From Vibrio aerogenes (GTDB taxonomy: Bacteria > Pseudomonadota > Gammaproteobacteria > Enterobacterales > Vibrionaceae): DNA of 64,000 nucleotides. Shown piece by piece: positions 21,166 to 28,905 of this stretch (the first letter of the stretch is position 1; each line of letters begins with the position of its first letter). The stretch lies in NCBI RefSeq assembly GCF_024346755.1, contig NZ_AP024861.1, positions 2,170,001 through 2,234,000 on the forward strand. Direction: 5' to 3'. The notes beneath the pieces were generated by a model. That model saw only the letters and a program-made list of their open reading frames with translations. It did not search any database and had not been told where the DNA came from. A program made the position numbers and the translations under genes.

Positions 21166-21216
21166 TCAGTTGTTTCTGAGATTCAGTCGTTTCTCAAATT
21201 CAGGTGTTTCTGAAAT
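21166..21216 (+). repeat. Tandem repeat, three 17-bp units
   Basis: Three head-to-tail near-copies, TCAGTTGTTTCTGAGAT, TCAGTCGTTTCTCAAAT and TCAGGTGTTTCTGAAAT, lie between the stop codon of the peptidase-like gene and its terminator. Confidence 0.85.
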
Positions 21217-21223
21217 TCTAAGC

Positions 21224-21256
21224 AACCGGCACAGTGGTCCACCGTGCCGGTTTTTG
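21224..21256 (+). terminator. Terminator of the secreted peptidase-like gene
   Basis: An ACCGGCAC/GTGCCGGT stem is followed by TTTTTGT on the plus strand. Confidence 0.92.
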
Positions 21257-21546
21257 TCTCATCCAACGCCTGACATATCTTCTCAGCCTCTGGTGACATT
21301 GCCGGTCAGAACAGGCAGTGAAAGTCATGAAAGATAAATACGCTCTAACATAAGTATCGATAAATACCAATGAACATGTTATAAAAGATTGAAATACCCT
21401 TCATATTTATAGCTTCAGCCAGGTTCACAGCGTTCTCTTACCCTATAATTCAGGTGATCAGAACCTGAGGGCTTCTTCTGCTCACCTTGCTGCAACTCCG
21501 GTTATCTTGGGTATAAGGTCAAATTGATAAGGAGTAAAAATAACCC

Positions 21547-22545
21547 ATGGCTGCATTCGGAAAAAATATTTTACCTGAAATGGTCATTGCATCTTTTGAA
21601 AACGGACAATGGAATGAGCCGGTATTCGCACCGTCGGACCGTTTGGAATTACATCCCGGAGCACACGTGCTGCACTACTCAAGCACCTGCTTTGAAGGTT
21701 TGAAAGCTTTCCGCCATAAGGATGGCAGCGTCTTCATTTTCCGCCCGGACGCCAATGTCAAGAGAATGGCACAATCCAGCCGCTTACTGCGCCTGCCTGA
21801 AGTCAACGAAGATCAGCTGTTTAAGATGATTACTGACTTAGTCGCCCGTTTTGCTGATGATGTGCCGCTGCCTCCGGGCTCAATGTATATCCGCCCTGTA
21901 CACATCGGTTCAGAGGCTGCAATTGGTGCCGCTGCATCCCCGTCAGCATCATCTTTACTGTATGTGCTGGTCTCTCCGGTTGGCGATTATTTCAGTGGTG
22001 ACTCTGCCACGCTGCGCATTTTGCTGAAAGAAGACGGCATGCGTTCTGCCCCACACATGGGCATGGTGAAATCCGGCGGCAACTACGCCAGTGCGCTTGG
22101 CCCGATTCTGGATGCCAAAGCACAATATCAGGCTGATCAGATTCTGTTCTGTCCTGACGGACATGTTCAGGAAACCGGCGCTGCCAACTTTATCTTCATT
22201 CAGGGCAATGAATTGCTGACAAAATCTCTGGACACCAGCATCCTTCACGGTGTGACCCGTGACTCGATTCTGACGCTGGCGAAAGACTGCGGCCTTCAGG
22301 TGGTCGAAAAAGACCTGACAGTTGACGAGTTACTTGAGCGCTCAGCCCGGCCAGACGCCGAAGCAGCACTGTCAGGGACTGCCGCTGCCCTCGCACCGGT
22401 TGGCACCTTTATCCACAATGATAAAGAATACACCATTGGCTCAGGCCAGACCGGGGAAAAAACCCGTCAGTTAAGACAACGCCTGTGTGCTATCCAGTCT
22501 GGTGAAGTTGAAGATAAACATCACTGGCTGAAAAAAGTAAATTGA
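21547..22545 (+). CDS. ilvE: Branched-chain amino acid aminotransferase
   Basis: This is a 332-residue class IV PLP aminotransferase, most like the longer (type II) branched-chain enzymes that interconvert Leu/Ile/Val and their keto acids. Motifs are LHPGAHVLHYSSTCFEGLKAFRH (shown as family text around residues 35-57), the Schiff-base lysine in MVKSGGNYASAL and the PLP-phosphate region QETGAANFIF, followed by SILHGVTRDSILTLA. The C-terminal ALSGTAAALAPVG is the usual signature end. It is a single gene with its own strong terminator. Since other copies may exist elsewhere in the genome, the symbol is by family, and ilvE orthology is not proven. Confidence 0.85.
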   Translation: MAAFGKNILPEMVIASFENGQWNEPVFAPSDRLELHPGAHVLHYSSTCFEGLKAFRHKDGSVFIFRPDANVKRMAQSSRLLRLPEVNEDQLFKMITDLVARFADDVPLPPGSMYIRPVHIGSEAAIGAAASPSASSLLYVLVSPVGDYFSGDSATLRILLKEDGMRSAPHMGMVKSGGNYASALGPILDAKAQYQADQILFCPDGHVQETGAANFIFIQGNELLTKSLDTSILHGVTRDSILTLAKDCGLQVVEKDLTVDELLERSARPDAEAALSGTAAALAPVGTFIHNDKEYTIGSGQTGEKTRQLRQRLCAIQSGEVEDKHHWLKKVN

Positions 22546-22583
22546 TTTTCTTTTTGCTTAAAATATCTCTGAATAATCTGAAT

Positions 22584-22623
22584 AAAAAAGGGGGGCTGGT
22601 GAAATCACCGGCCCCTTTTCTTT
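22584..22623 (+). terminator. Terminator after the aminotransferase gene
   Basis: An AAGGGG-GCTGGTG/CACCGGCCCCTTTT hairpin is followed by a T-rich run. Confidence 0.9.
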
Positions 22624-22667
22624 ATAAATAACCTTTTCTTTATAAATAACCTTTTCTTTGATAAAAA
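22614..22667 (+). repeat. Tandem repeat, 18-bp units
   Basis: Two perfect copies of CCTTTTCTTTATAAATAA (22614-22631, 22632-22649) and a third, diverged copy follow the terminator stem. The first unit overlaps the terminator's T-rich tail. Confidence 0.85.
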
Positions 22668-22726
22668 GCATCGATGAAAAGCATCAACGACAAGCGGATA
22701 GCTTGAGCGGTTTGCAGAACCTGATC

Positions 22727-24709
22727 TTACTGGCTGCTCAGCTCATGCAACCGATCTGCCGATTGCTTTGACACATCACTGAGGGTTGTCATCTGCCTTG
22801 CCGTGCTGACGTTCTCTTCATTCACCAGCCGGATTCCCTCAGCAAGCTGATGTATTTCATGGCTGACATCTGCCTGTTGCCCTGCGGCCTGCGCTATATG
22901 CGTTGAATGTTCAGAAATATCGCTGAAAACATCGAGAATTTCATTAAATCCATCAAAGACCTGTTTCGACCGCTCCACACTCTCTTCCGATAATGTCCGG
23001 GCAGATGTCACGGTCTCCACACCATGTACCGCTGAGCTTCGCAGTTGCTCAATCACTTTTTCAATCTCAGATGCTGAACCCTGAGATCGGCCGGCAAGTG
23101 TCCGGACTTCATCAGCAACCACCGCAAAACCCCGGCCCTGCTCCCCTGCACGTGCCGCTTCAATGGCCGCATTCAGTGCCAGTAAATTCGTCTGCTCAGA
23201 AATCTCTTTGATCACATTCAGCATACTGCCCATTTGCCCGGCATCATCCGAAAGCTGTTGAATGATTTTCACGGTGTCCTGTAACTGACCTAACAACTTC
23301 TCACTGGCCTGCCGGTTATCAGCAACGGCGGCCTGACGCTCAACAATCAGCGTCCTTGTCTGATCCACCATGCCGGAGGTCCGGCGGGTATTTTGCGCCA
23401 CTTCTTCAGCACTTCCGGCCATTTCAGTAATTGCACTGGCGAGCGTCGTATTGTCATTCAGTTGCTGGTTTGAACGTTCGCTCAGCACATAAGCCAGATC
23501 ATGCAGTTCTCCGGCATGATGTTTAGCATGATCGGCTTCTCCGGCAATCTGAACCATCAGGCTGTGAAGATGTTGACCATAATCATTCACCGCCTCTTTC
23601 AGTAACCCAATCTCATCCCGCTGATGAATTTCCAGCGTTGCAGCACTGCCACCCTGAATCAGATGATGGATTTGCCGGCTGGTTTCATTAATCCAGTTCA
23701 TCACTTTACGTGCGTAAAGTACCAGCACGATCCCAAAAATCAGTAACATCGGAATCACGGTCAGGTACAGGCTGCTGCGCATTTCCCCAACCGGCTTCAT
23801 CATCACCTGAGAAGGCAAAAGCATCCCTATTTTCAGACCATAATCCGGCATCGGAATCAAAGAAAGAATCGCTTCATCTCCGCTGATCACACCTTCTGGC
23901 AGATAACTGGTGGATTGACCGGACTGAACCGCCTTCAATAAAGGATTCAAAGCAGTCTCTTTTGCGGCGACAGAAGCAAGCTTTTTCATATCAAGGCTGT
24001 CCGGGCGAAAGTCCGGAAAGCTGACAATCTGATTGTCCGGGCCCAGCACAAAAGTGAAGCCACCAGAAGACTGATTCATCTGATGCAGCATCCGGTCCAG
24101 CCCGGTCAACATCAGGTCTGTTGTTGCAACGCCCCAGAACCGGTTATCCCGGTGAATCGCAACCGTACAGGTGATCATCGCCGTACCGCTGACCGGGTCG
24201 GTATATGCTTCTGACCAGCCACACTGGCCCGGCGAAAGACGTTTTCCAACGGTATACCAGCTTTCATGATGATAGCCAGGGCCTTCCGGCACATTATAGT
24301 CATTCATCAGCTCAAGCTGATTCTGAGCATTCCTTCCCCAAAAGAAAGAATACCGCTCAACACCAGATTGAAACGCTCCCGGCTCAGGCCAGATACCGCC
24401 TCCGGCAATTTTCTGATTACCAAACTGATCAATCATATGCGGCAGGAAATTCTGAAAATCCTGACTTGTCAGCGGTAAAGTCTCAGCCAGTGCAGCACTG
24501 TTTCTCGTCAGCACAGCGCCAGCGTCAAGTTCAGCACGAATTTCATTGACGAGTCCCTGAACTCTTGTCAGTTCTTTTTCTTCGGTTTCCTGCTGAATCA
24601 CCGGCAGCACAAAAGCCTGCACCACGGTATAAATCATGACACAGGCCAGTGCGACCAGAGCAACACTTAAATAAACTGCTTTGGTTCTGATCATCAATGC
24701 GTTCTTCAT
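22727..24709 (-). CDS. Methyl-accepting chemotaxis protein
   Basis: This is a 660-residue chemoreceptor. Transmembrane helix 1 lies at about residues 8-35 and a large periplasmic sensor of the double-Cache kind follows ([60 protein letters not shown]). Transmembrane helix 2 ([22 protein letters not shown]) leads into a HAMP region and the signalling domain with the invariant hairpin [21 protein letters not shown]. The frame is open upstream to 24802, but an AAGGAG ribosome site before the ATG at 24709 and the normal cytoplasmic N-terminus favour the shorter form. The ligand is unknown. It is a single gene. Confidence 0.94.
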   Translation of the reverse strand: MKNALMIRTKAVYLSVALVALACVMIYTVVQAFVLPVIQQETEEKELTRVQGLVNEIRAELDAGAVLTRNSAALAETLPLTSQDFQNFLPHMIDQFGNQKIAGGGIWPEPGAFQSGVERYSFFWGRNAQNQLELMNDYNVPEGPGYHHESWYTVGKRLSPGQCGWSEAYTDPVSGTAMITCTVAIHRDNRFWGVATTDLMLTGLDRMLHQMNQSSGGFTFVLGPDNQIVSFPDFRPDSLDMKKLASVAAKETALNPLLKAVQSGQSTSYLPEGVISGDEAILSLIPMPDYGLKIGMLLPSQVMMKPVGEMRSSLYLTVIPMLLIFGIVLVLYARKVMNWINETSRQIHHLIQGGSAATLEIHQRDEIGLLKEAVNDYGQHLHSLMVQIAGEADHAKHHAGELHDLAYVLSERSNQQLNDNTTLASAITEMAGSAEEVAQNTRRTSGMVDQTRTLIVERQAAVADNRQASEKLLGQLQDTVKIIQQLSDDAGQMGSMLNVIKEISEQTNLLALNAAIEAARAGEQGRGFAVVADEVRTLAGRSQGSASEIEKVIEQLRSSAVHGVETVTSARTLSEESVERSKQVFDGFNEILDVFSDISEHSTHIAQAAGQQADVSHEIHQLAEGIRLVNEENVSTARQMTTLSDVSKQSADRLHELSSQ

Positions 24710-25069
24710 ACATTGATACTCCTTATCAGTGTATAGGTTATAGAGAAGGGATACGTGTAGATTGCAGTGATATCCGGCACACCCCGATAATTTACCGGAC
24801 ACATAATCAATCTATCGCATATTTATAACAGGAAATCAACAAGTTGATATCAATTGGCAGGCAGAGTCATCCCATCATCAATCCGTTTGCACCGCCAAAC
24901 ATGCTGATAAATGACAAACCATAAAAAAGCCTCCGGTTGAAAAAATCCGGAAGCTTCTTTCAGTGTGCTGGACTCACCCAAATGAGTGCTGGAATGACCC
25001 AAAATGCTGACCGGGCCCGAAAGCCCCCGGTCAAAAAACTATAACGCCAAAAAACTATAACGCCAAAAA
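24710..25069. other. Intergenic region between the chemoreceptor and the nfr operon
   Basis: It holds the chemoreceptor promoter side, the nfr operon terminator (24923-24957), a GC-rich hairpin (GACCGGG/CCCGGTC, about 25009-25032) and part of a 16-bp tandem repeat. Confidence 0.5.
24923..24957 (-). terminator. Terminator of the wecB-nfrB-nfrA-DUF4434 operon
   Basis: On the minus strand, AAGCTTCCGG pairs with CCGGAGGCTT and runs into TTTTTT. It lies about 110 nt after the last gene of the operon. Confidence 0.88.
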
Positions 25070-25079
25070 CTATAACGCC
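25033..25079 (-). repeat. Tandem repeat (16-bp units) spanning the stop codon of the last nfr operon gene
   Basis: Two identical 16-nt units (AAAAAACTATAACGCC on the plus strand) and a third lacking one A. The rightmost unit contains the last codons and TAG stop of the DUF4434-like gene, so the duplications copied the gene's 3' end outward. Confidence 0.88.
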
Positions 25080-25978
25080 AGAGGATTCTTACTCACCGGC
25101 AGATAACGCAATGAGAAGAGATAATTCAGATGACATTCACGCAGACTGACCCGATCCCTGAACTCTTTCTTGGTTAAACGACGGGCTTCAAAATTCGGAT
25201 ACGGCCGTACCTGCTTATAAATTTCTGTAATCATGTTATAAGAGCATTCCAGACTGTTGTAGGGATTTTCTCCATCCGGAAACTGATTAATGTTGGCCCC
25301 CTGATCATCCTGAATCAGGACCGTAAGTCCGATACTTTCAAGCTCCCGGACCCATGCCCTGAATTGCTCAAACGGAATCTGACTTGCCCAGTAAACACTG
25401 ACCATAACAGGTATCGGGTAATCAGCAATAAAACGGGTCAACACATCTTTGAGCATTTGCCGCTGCTCAGGTTGTGAAAAATCATAGTCCGTGAACTCTG
25501 CCGGTAAATAAACACCGTTCACTGAGGCCCCACGGCTCTCTATCCATCCCTGCCAGCGCTGATAACTCAGGTTGACCTGCATCAGGTAACTTTCGAGATA
25601 AGTCTGCTGATCAGTCAGGTCAGACTGATGGATATGCGTGAAATAATCCGGATCGGAATAAAGGCCCAGCCAAATGGTTTTGTCAGCACTGATAGCGATA
25701 TCGAGCACCTGACCAAGCCATCCGTCAGGTCCGTTAAACTGTGCTGTGCCATATTGATTCCACTGAGCCACAATTTCTTTCAGACCATAGCGATCAGTTT
25801 GACTGAAGAGTTGTTGCCACTCACGGATTGAGACGCTTTGGTCTCTGTTTTGCGGTTGATAAAAAATACCCGTGGTTTCACCGCGGGCCTGTGTTCCCCA
25901 GACTAAAAGAAAAACGAAAAGCGTAGTAAATACGATTCGCCATTTTGTCCGGACTGCGGATCGATCAGATGCTGCCAT
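25070..25978 (-). CDS. Secreted DUF4434-like protein of the Nfr exopolysaccharide operon
   Basis: This 302-residue protein has an N-terminal membrane/signal segment (WRIVFTTLFVFLLVWGTQARG) and a predicted periplasmic domain. The text TGIFYQPQNRDQSVS, WQQLFSQTDRYGLKEIVAQW, IWLGLYSDPDYF, GVYLPAEFTDYDF and YPIPVMVSVYW resembles the glycosidase-like TIM-barrel family DUF4434, often found near exopolysaccharide genes. I infer a role in trimming or handling the Nfr polymer. The only available ATG (25978) lies inside the end of nfrA, a 76-nt overlap. Its last codons lie in a 16-bp tandem repeat. It is the last gene of the operon. Confidence 0.7.
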   Translation of the reverse strand: MAASDRSAVRTKWRIVFTTLFVFLLVWGTQARGETTGIFYQPQNRDQSVSIREWQQLFSQTDRYGLKEIVAQWNQYGTAQFNGPDGWLGQVLDIAISADKTIWLGLYSDPDYFTHIHQSDLTDQQTYLESYLMQVNLSYQRWQGWIESRGASVNGVYLPAEFTDYDFSQPEQRQMLKDVLTRFIADYPIPVMVSVYWASQIPFEQFRAWVRELESIGLTVLIQDDQGANINQFPDGENPYNSLECSYNMITEIYKQVRPYPNFEARRLTKKEFRDRVSLRECHLNYLFSLRYLPVSKNPLAL

Positions 25979-27189
25979 TCTACCCCCAGATCTGCAATGA
26001 CACCGTAACCTTCGTAAAGGTCCCGGTTAAATTCCCAGCGCCAACTGATCCCGCTTCCGACTCTCTCGTCGGATTGTTGTTGATTGACCTTCCCCCACTG
26101 TGCAAACAGATATGGCGTCAGGCGATGCCGGTTTTTCTCCCGCAGTTTGAATGTTCTGCCAAGCGAGTAACGGCTAAATAAAGTATAGTCCGAAATATCG
26201 TCAAGGTAACTGACTGCATCAAAATAAAGCTGATGATACAGCCACGAATCCGGATCGGGCTGCCACGCTTTACTCCAGTCATTGCGGGAAAAAACATCAG
26301 CTTTCAAACGGATATAAGGATGTGTATAGGATTCAGAATTCAGTGATTGTTGCACACCTGTATCGAAATAATAACTCAGATCCGAAATCAACCTGAACTG
26401 ATAACCGGCATCTAACTCTGATGACGAAAAGTCATTGGCTCCGGAATCAAAGACCTGACTGTGCTGCATGGCAATAAAGAACGCGCTGTCTGTTAAAGGC
26501 GGCGCATCCATAAAATATTTCGCTTCTTCCCGGACAAAATAATCACCGGCACGCCCGGAGAGACCCGGTGCATTGGCGCCGCGGCTGTGCCCGACCCAGC
26601 CTTCAACTGAAAACTTCCAGCCCACATCCAGATCCCGGTACGCACGCTGCTGGTAAGCCAGTAAATCTTCATTTGCAGACCCCTGCGCTGTCAGCCGGTC
26701 AATATTCTCATGGTACAACCCCTGAGCCAGACGTTTGTTGCCGTTGACTTTTGCAACATCAGCATAAGCCGAATGAAAATAGCTATCATCTATATAAGGT
26801 TTTGTATAAGCGGCCCGCTGATATAATCGCTCAGCCTGCTGCGGATCTGTCACCTTCATTGCATACGCCGCTTCTGCTGCACTGTGCACTTTGTCGTCAC
26901 TGGCCAGTATCTGCTCTGTCAGCATTGACGACTGCTCAGCATCATCCCCGGCATGATGATATAGCCAGCGTGTCGCCAGCGGGGAATCATAAGCGGTAAA
27001 TACCGCGTAATAACGCTGATATGCCAGTGGGTCGTCATCCCCGTGGGCAGCCAGTTCTGCCGCCAGCAATTCCCAGCGTAACCCTTGCTGATGATATTGC
27101 TGCCACAACACTTCAGCGTCATCAATCCGGTCATTTTCCAGCAGGGAGCGGATGTGCAAATACTGCTGCGCTTCCGTGGACACGGCCAT
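25903..27189 (-). CDS. nfrA: NfrA C-terminal part (TPR end plus outer-membrane barrel), separated by an amber codon
   Basis: These 428 codons continue the nfrA frame exactly after an in-frame TAG at 27220-27222. The first about 150 residues are helical repeats (YLHIRSLLENDRIDDAEVLWQQY..., AERLYQRAAYTKPYIDDSYF). The rest is a beta-rich barrel typical of the NfrA C-terminal domain, ending IADLGVEWQHLI and LLRFSFFF with a terminal aromatic residue, as outer-membrane proteins do. As a separate ORF it would have no signal peptide and no good ribosome site at 27189. It therefore works only if the stop is read through, or it is a remnant. The fused length, about 1000 residues, matches NfrA. Confidence 0.8.
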   Translation of the reverse strand: MAVSTEAQQYLHIRSLLENDRIDDAEVLWQQYHQQGLRWELLAAELAAHGDDDPLAYQRYYAVFTAYDSPLATRWLYHHAGDDAEQSSMLTEQILASDDKVHSAAEAAYAMKVTDPQQAERLYQRAAYTKPYIDDSYFHSAYADVAKVNGNKRLAQGLYHENIDRLTAQGSANEDLLAYQQRAYRDLDVGWKFSVEGWVGHSRGANAPGLSGRAGDYFVREEAKYFMDAPPLTDSAFFIAMQHSQVFDSGANDFSSSELDAGYQFRLISDLSYYFDTGVQQSLNSESYTHPYIRLKADVFSRNDWSKAWQPDPDSWLYHQLYFDAVSYLDDISDYTLFSRYSLGRTFKLREKNRHRLTPYLFAQWGKVNQQQSDERVGSGISWRWEFNRDLYEGYGVIADLGVEWQHLIDPQSGQNGESYLLRFSFFF

Positions 27190-27219
27190 ATCCAGCGCAT
27201 CCCAGTACGGCTGAGCCGC

Positions 27220-27222
27220 CTA
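27220..27222 (-). other. In-frame amber stop codon inside nfrA
   Basis: Plus-strand CTA at this position reads TAG on the minus strand, between LLGRY and AAQPYWDALDM. The frame is open without interruption on both sides. A CAG (Gln) to TAG change is the simplest origin. Confidence 0.9.
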
Positions 27223-28905
27223 ATAACGCCCCAGCAATGAATGCCACACTGCCAGTGTGATTCCATCTTCACGGTGTGCCTGCTGCTGTGCGGCCTCCTC
27301 ATACATCGCTGTCGCCTGTTCTAAATCAGAGTCCGCCAGACAAAACGCCTGAGCTTTGATCAGGAACGGCGCTTTGTAAGAGGCACCATACAGCCGCTCA
27401 CACAAATGCTGACGTTCCCAGAGCGCCGGAGACAGCGCATGACCGGTCAGCCGCGCATTCAGCCGGTCGACTTCGCCGGGGCCAAACAATGTCAGATGAT
27501 CTGTGATCAACCCGGCCAGCCTGTCGCTGAGTTCCGGGCTGGCAAACAAGGCATCTCCTGAGATTTGGATGCCTTGATCAAACAATGACTTGACCAATAG
27601 TTTATCTCTGAGATTTTCGGCCTGGTAAGTGGCTAAATTGAGATATGAGATTTGTCCGGTCCGCTCAAACAGTTTCATCCATGTCTGTGCAGCGCGCCGG
27701 TAACGCTTCAGGCGAGAATACGCAGTGGCAACCTGCGTCTGAGATTCAACGGATGCAGAAGAAGAATGTAAACGAATTATCTGCCGCCACCGGAGATGGC
27801 CTGCATAATAATCGGTCAGTAAGCGATGTCTGGTTTGCTCATTTTGTCCGCTGAACCGGACGTTTTCCAGCAACGGGAACATCCCCAAAATCTGCACATA
27901 ATTCATCCAGCGGGCGGTTTCTTCCCCGGAATCACAGCCAGACAATTCCTTTTTAGCCTGCGCTGTATTTTCTGCCTGTAACTGCATTTCCACGCGGGCC
28001 AGGCAGGATGCCTCTAATGCTGCCTGCCTGCCCGCTTCTGTTTCTGCCTTGTAGATATAGGCCAGCTGAGATTCTTCTTCTTCGGTCAGTGATGTAATTT
28101 TTTTCAGATCGAGCAGTGCTGCTTTGGCGGCATTCTGCCGCCCGTGATAAACCAGCGCACCAATGTAGCGTCGTTTCAGCTGAGTGATCTCTTCAGCTGA
28201 AAAGCCGGAATTCACTAACATATTTCTGTAAGCCTGTTCCTGCCCGGTTTCGATATAACTCAGCGCCAGCGTCAGTTTATCTTTGCCTGTCAAATGAGCA
28301 GATGGAATTTGTCTTAAGTCGCCAATCACCAGTGCATAATGCTTCATTTTAAAATACACATGGGCCTGATAACGAAAGACTGCTTCTGTTTTCATTGTTT
28401 CCGGAAAAGATTCGCTCCAGCTTAAAGCCACCTGCTCGCCGGACTTTTTCTCCAGTGCATACAGGTTGGTTAAATAGATTTCACTCAACTGTTTTGGTGT
28501 TAAGTCTTTGGTCAGTAATGTCAGATATTCAGGGGATATCAAACGCCCATGCCTGACCGATACCATTGCCAGCAGAAATGCAGGTTGATTACGGTATGGC
28601 TGCGGAATTTTATTCAGTCGCCGGAGTAAAACTTCTTCCGGTAATTTCATCTTAATGCCCAGTTCAACGGCATATTGCAATAAGCCGACAGCCTCGGGCT
28701 CAATCTCAAGCGCCTTATCCAGTTCCGCCTGTGCTGCCCGGTATTGCTGGCGGTTCTCCAGTGCAAAGGCTTTATCAATATAAGGATAAACCCGGAATTG
28801 CCGGAACTGGGTCAAACCATGATAAATATCGTCCACAGCAAAAGCCTGCAACGACAGCATACATAGAAAACATCCCCAACCTATTTTTCTGCCTGCAATT
28901 TTCAT
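27220..28905 (-). CDS. nfrA: NfrA N-terminal part (signal peptide and TPR domain), ends at an amber codon
   Basis: NfrA is the outer-membrane partner of NfrB in export of an exopolysaccharide and is the phage N4 receptor in E. coli. This 561-codon part has a signal peptide (IGWGCFLCMLSLQAFAV), the family-like start GLTQFRQFRVYPYIDKAFALENRQQYRAAQAELDKALEIEP written here only in outline (first TPR at about residues 45-75), and helical repeats to the end. It overlaps the nfrB stop in an ATGA (28902-28905), so it is translationally coupled. It stops at TAG 27220-27222 with the frame open beyond. Without the barrel it could not sit in the outer membrane. Confidence 0.85.
   Translation of the reverse strand: MKIAGRKIGWGCFLCMLSLQAFAVDDIYHGLTQFRQFRVYPYIDKAFALENRQQYRAAQAELDKALEIEPEAVGLLQYAVELGIKMKLPEEVLLRRLNKIPQPYRNQPAFLLAMVSVRHGRLISPEYLTLLTKDLTPKQLSEIYLTNLYALEKKSGEQVALSWSESFPETMKTEAVFRYQAHVYFKMKHYALVIGDLRQIPSAHLTGKDKLTLALSYIETGQEQAYRNMLVNSGFSAEEITQLKRRYIGALVYHGRQNAAKAALLDLKKITSLTEEEESQLAYIYKAETEAGRQAALEASCLARVEMQLQAENTAQAKKELSGCDSGEETARWMNYVQILGMFPLLENVRFSGQNEQTRHRLLTDYYAGHLRWRQIIRLHSSSASVESQTQVATAYSRLKRYRRAAQTWMKLFERTGQISYLNLATYQAENLRDKLLVKSLFDQGIQISGDALFASPELSDRLAGLITDHLTLFGPGEVDRLNARLTGHALSPALWERQHLCERLYGASYKAPFLIKAQAFCLADSDLEQATAMYEEAAQQQAHREDGITLAVWHSLLGRY

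Larger units (their letters stand above)
21151..21546. other. Intergenic region before the aminotransferase gene
   Basis: It holds the 17-bp tandem repeat, the terminator and, at about 21490-21519, a minus-strand relative of the dispersed TACCCAA repeat (read on the minus strand: TATACCCAAGATAACCGGAG). GGAG at 21531-21534 is the ribosome site for the next gene. Confidence 0.55.

Noticed and set aside
22727-24709. Receptor pairing: the two chemoreceptors as recent duplicates
   Set aside because: They share only the signalling tip common to all such receptors; sensor domains and lengths differ.
25009-25032. GC-rich hairpin as the main nfr operon terminator
   Set aside because: The stem is strong, but the sequence after it on the minus strand lacks a clean T run; the hairpin at 24923-24957 is the better terminator.
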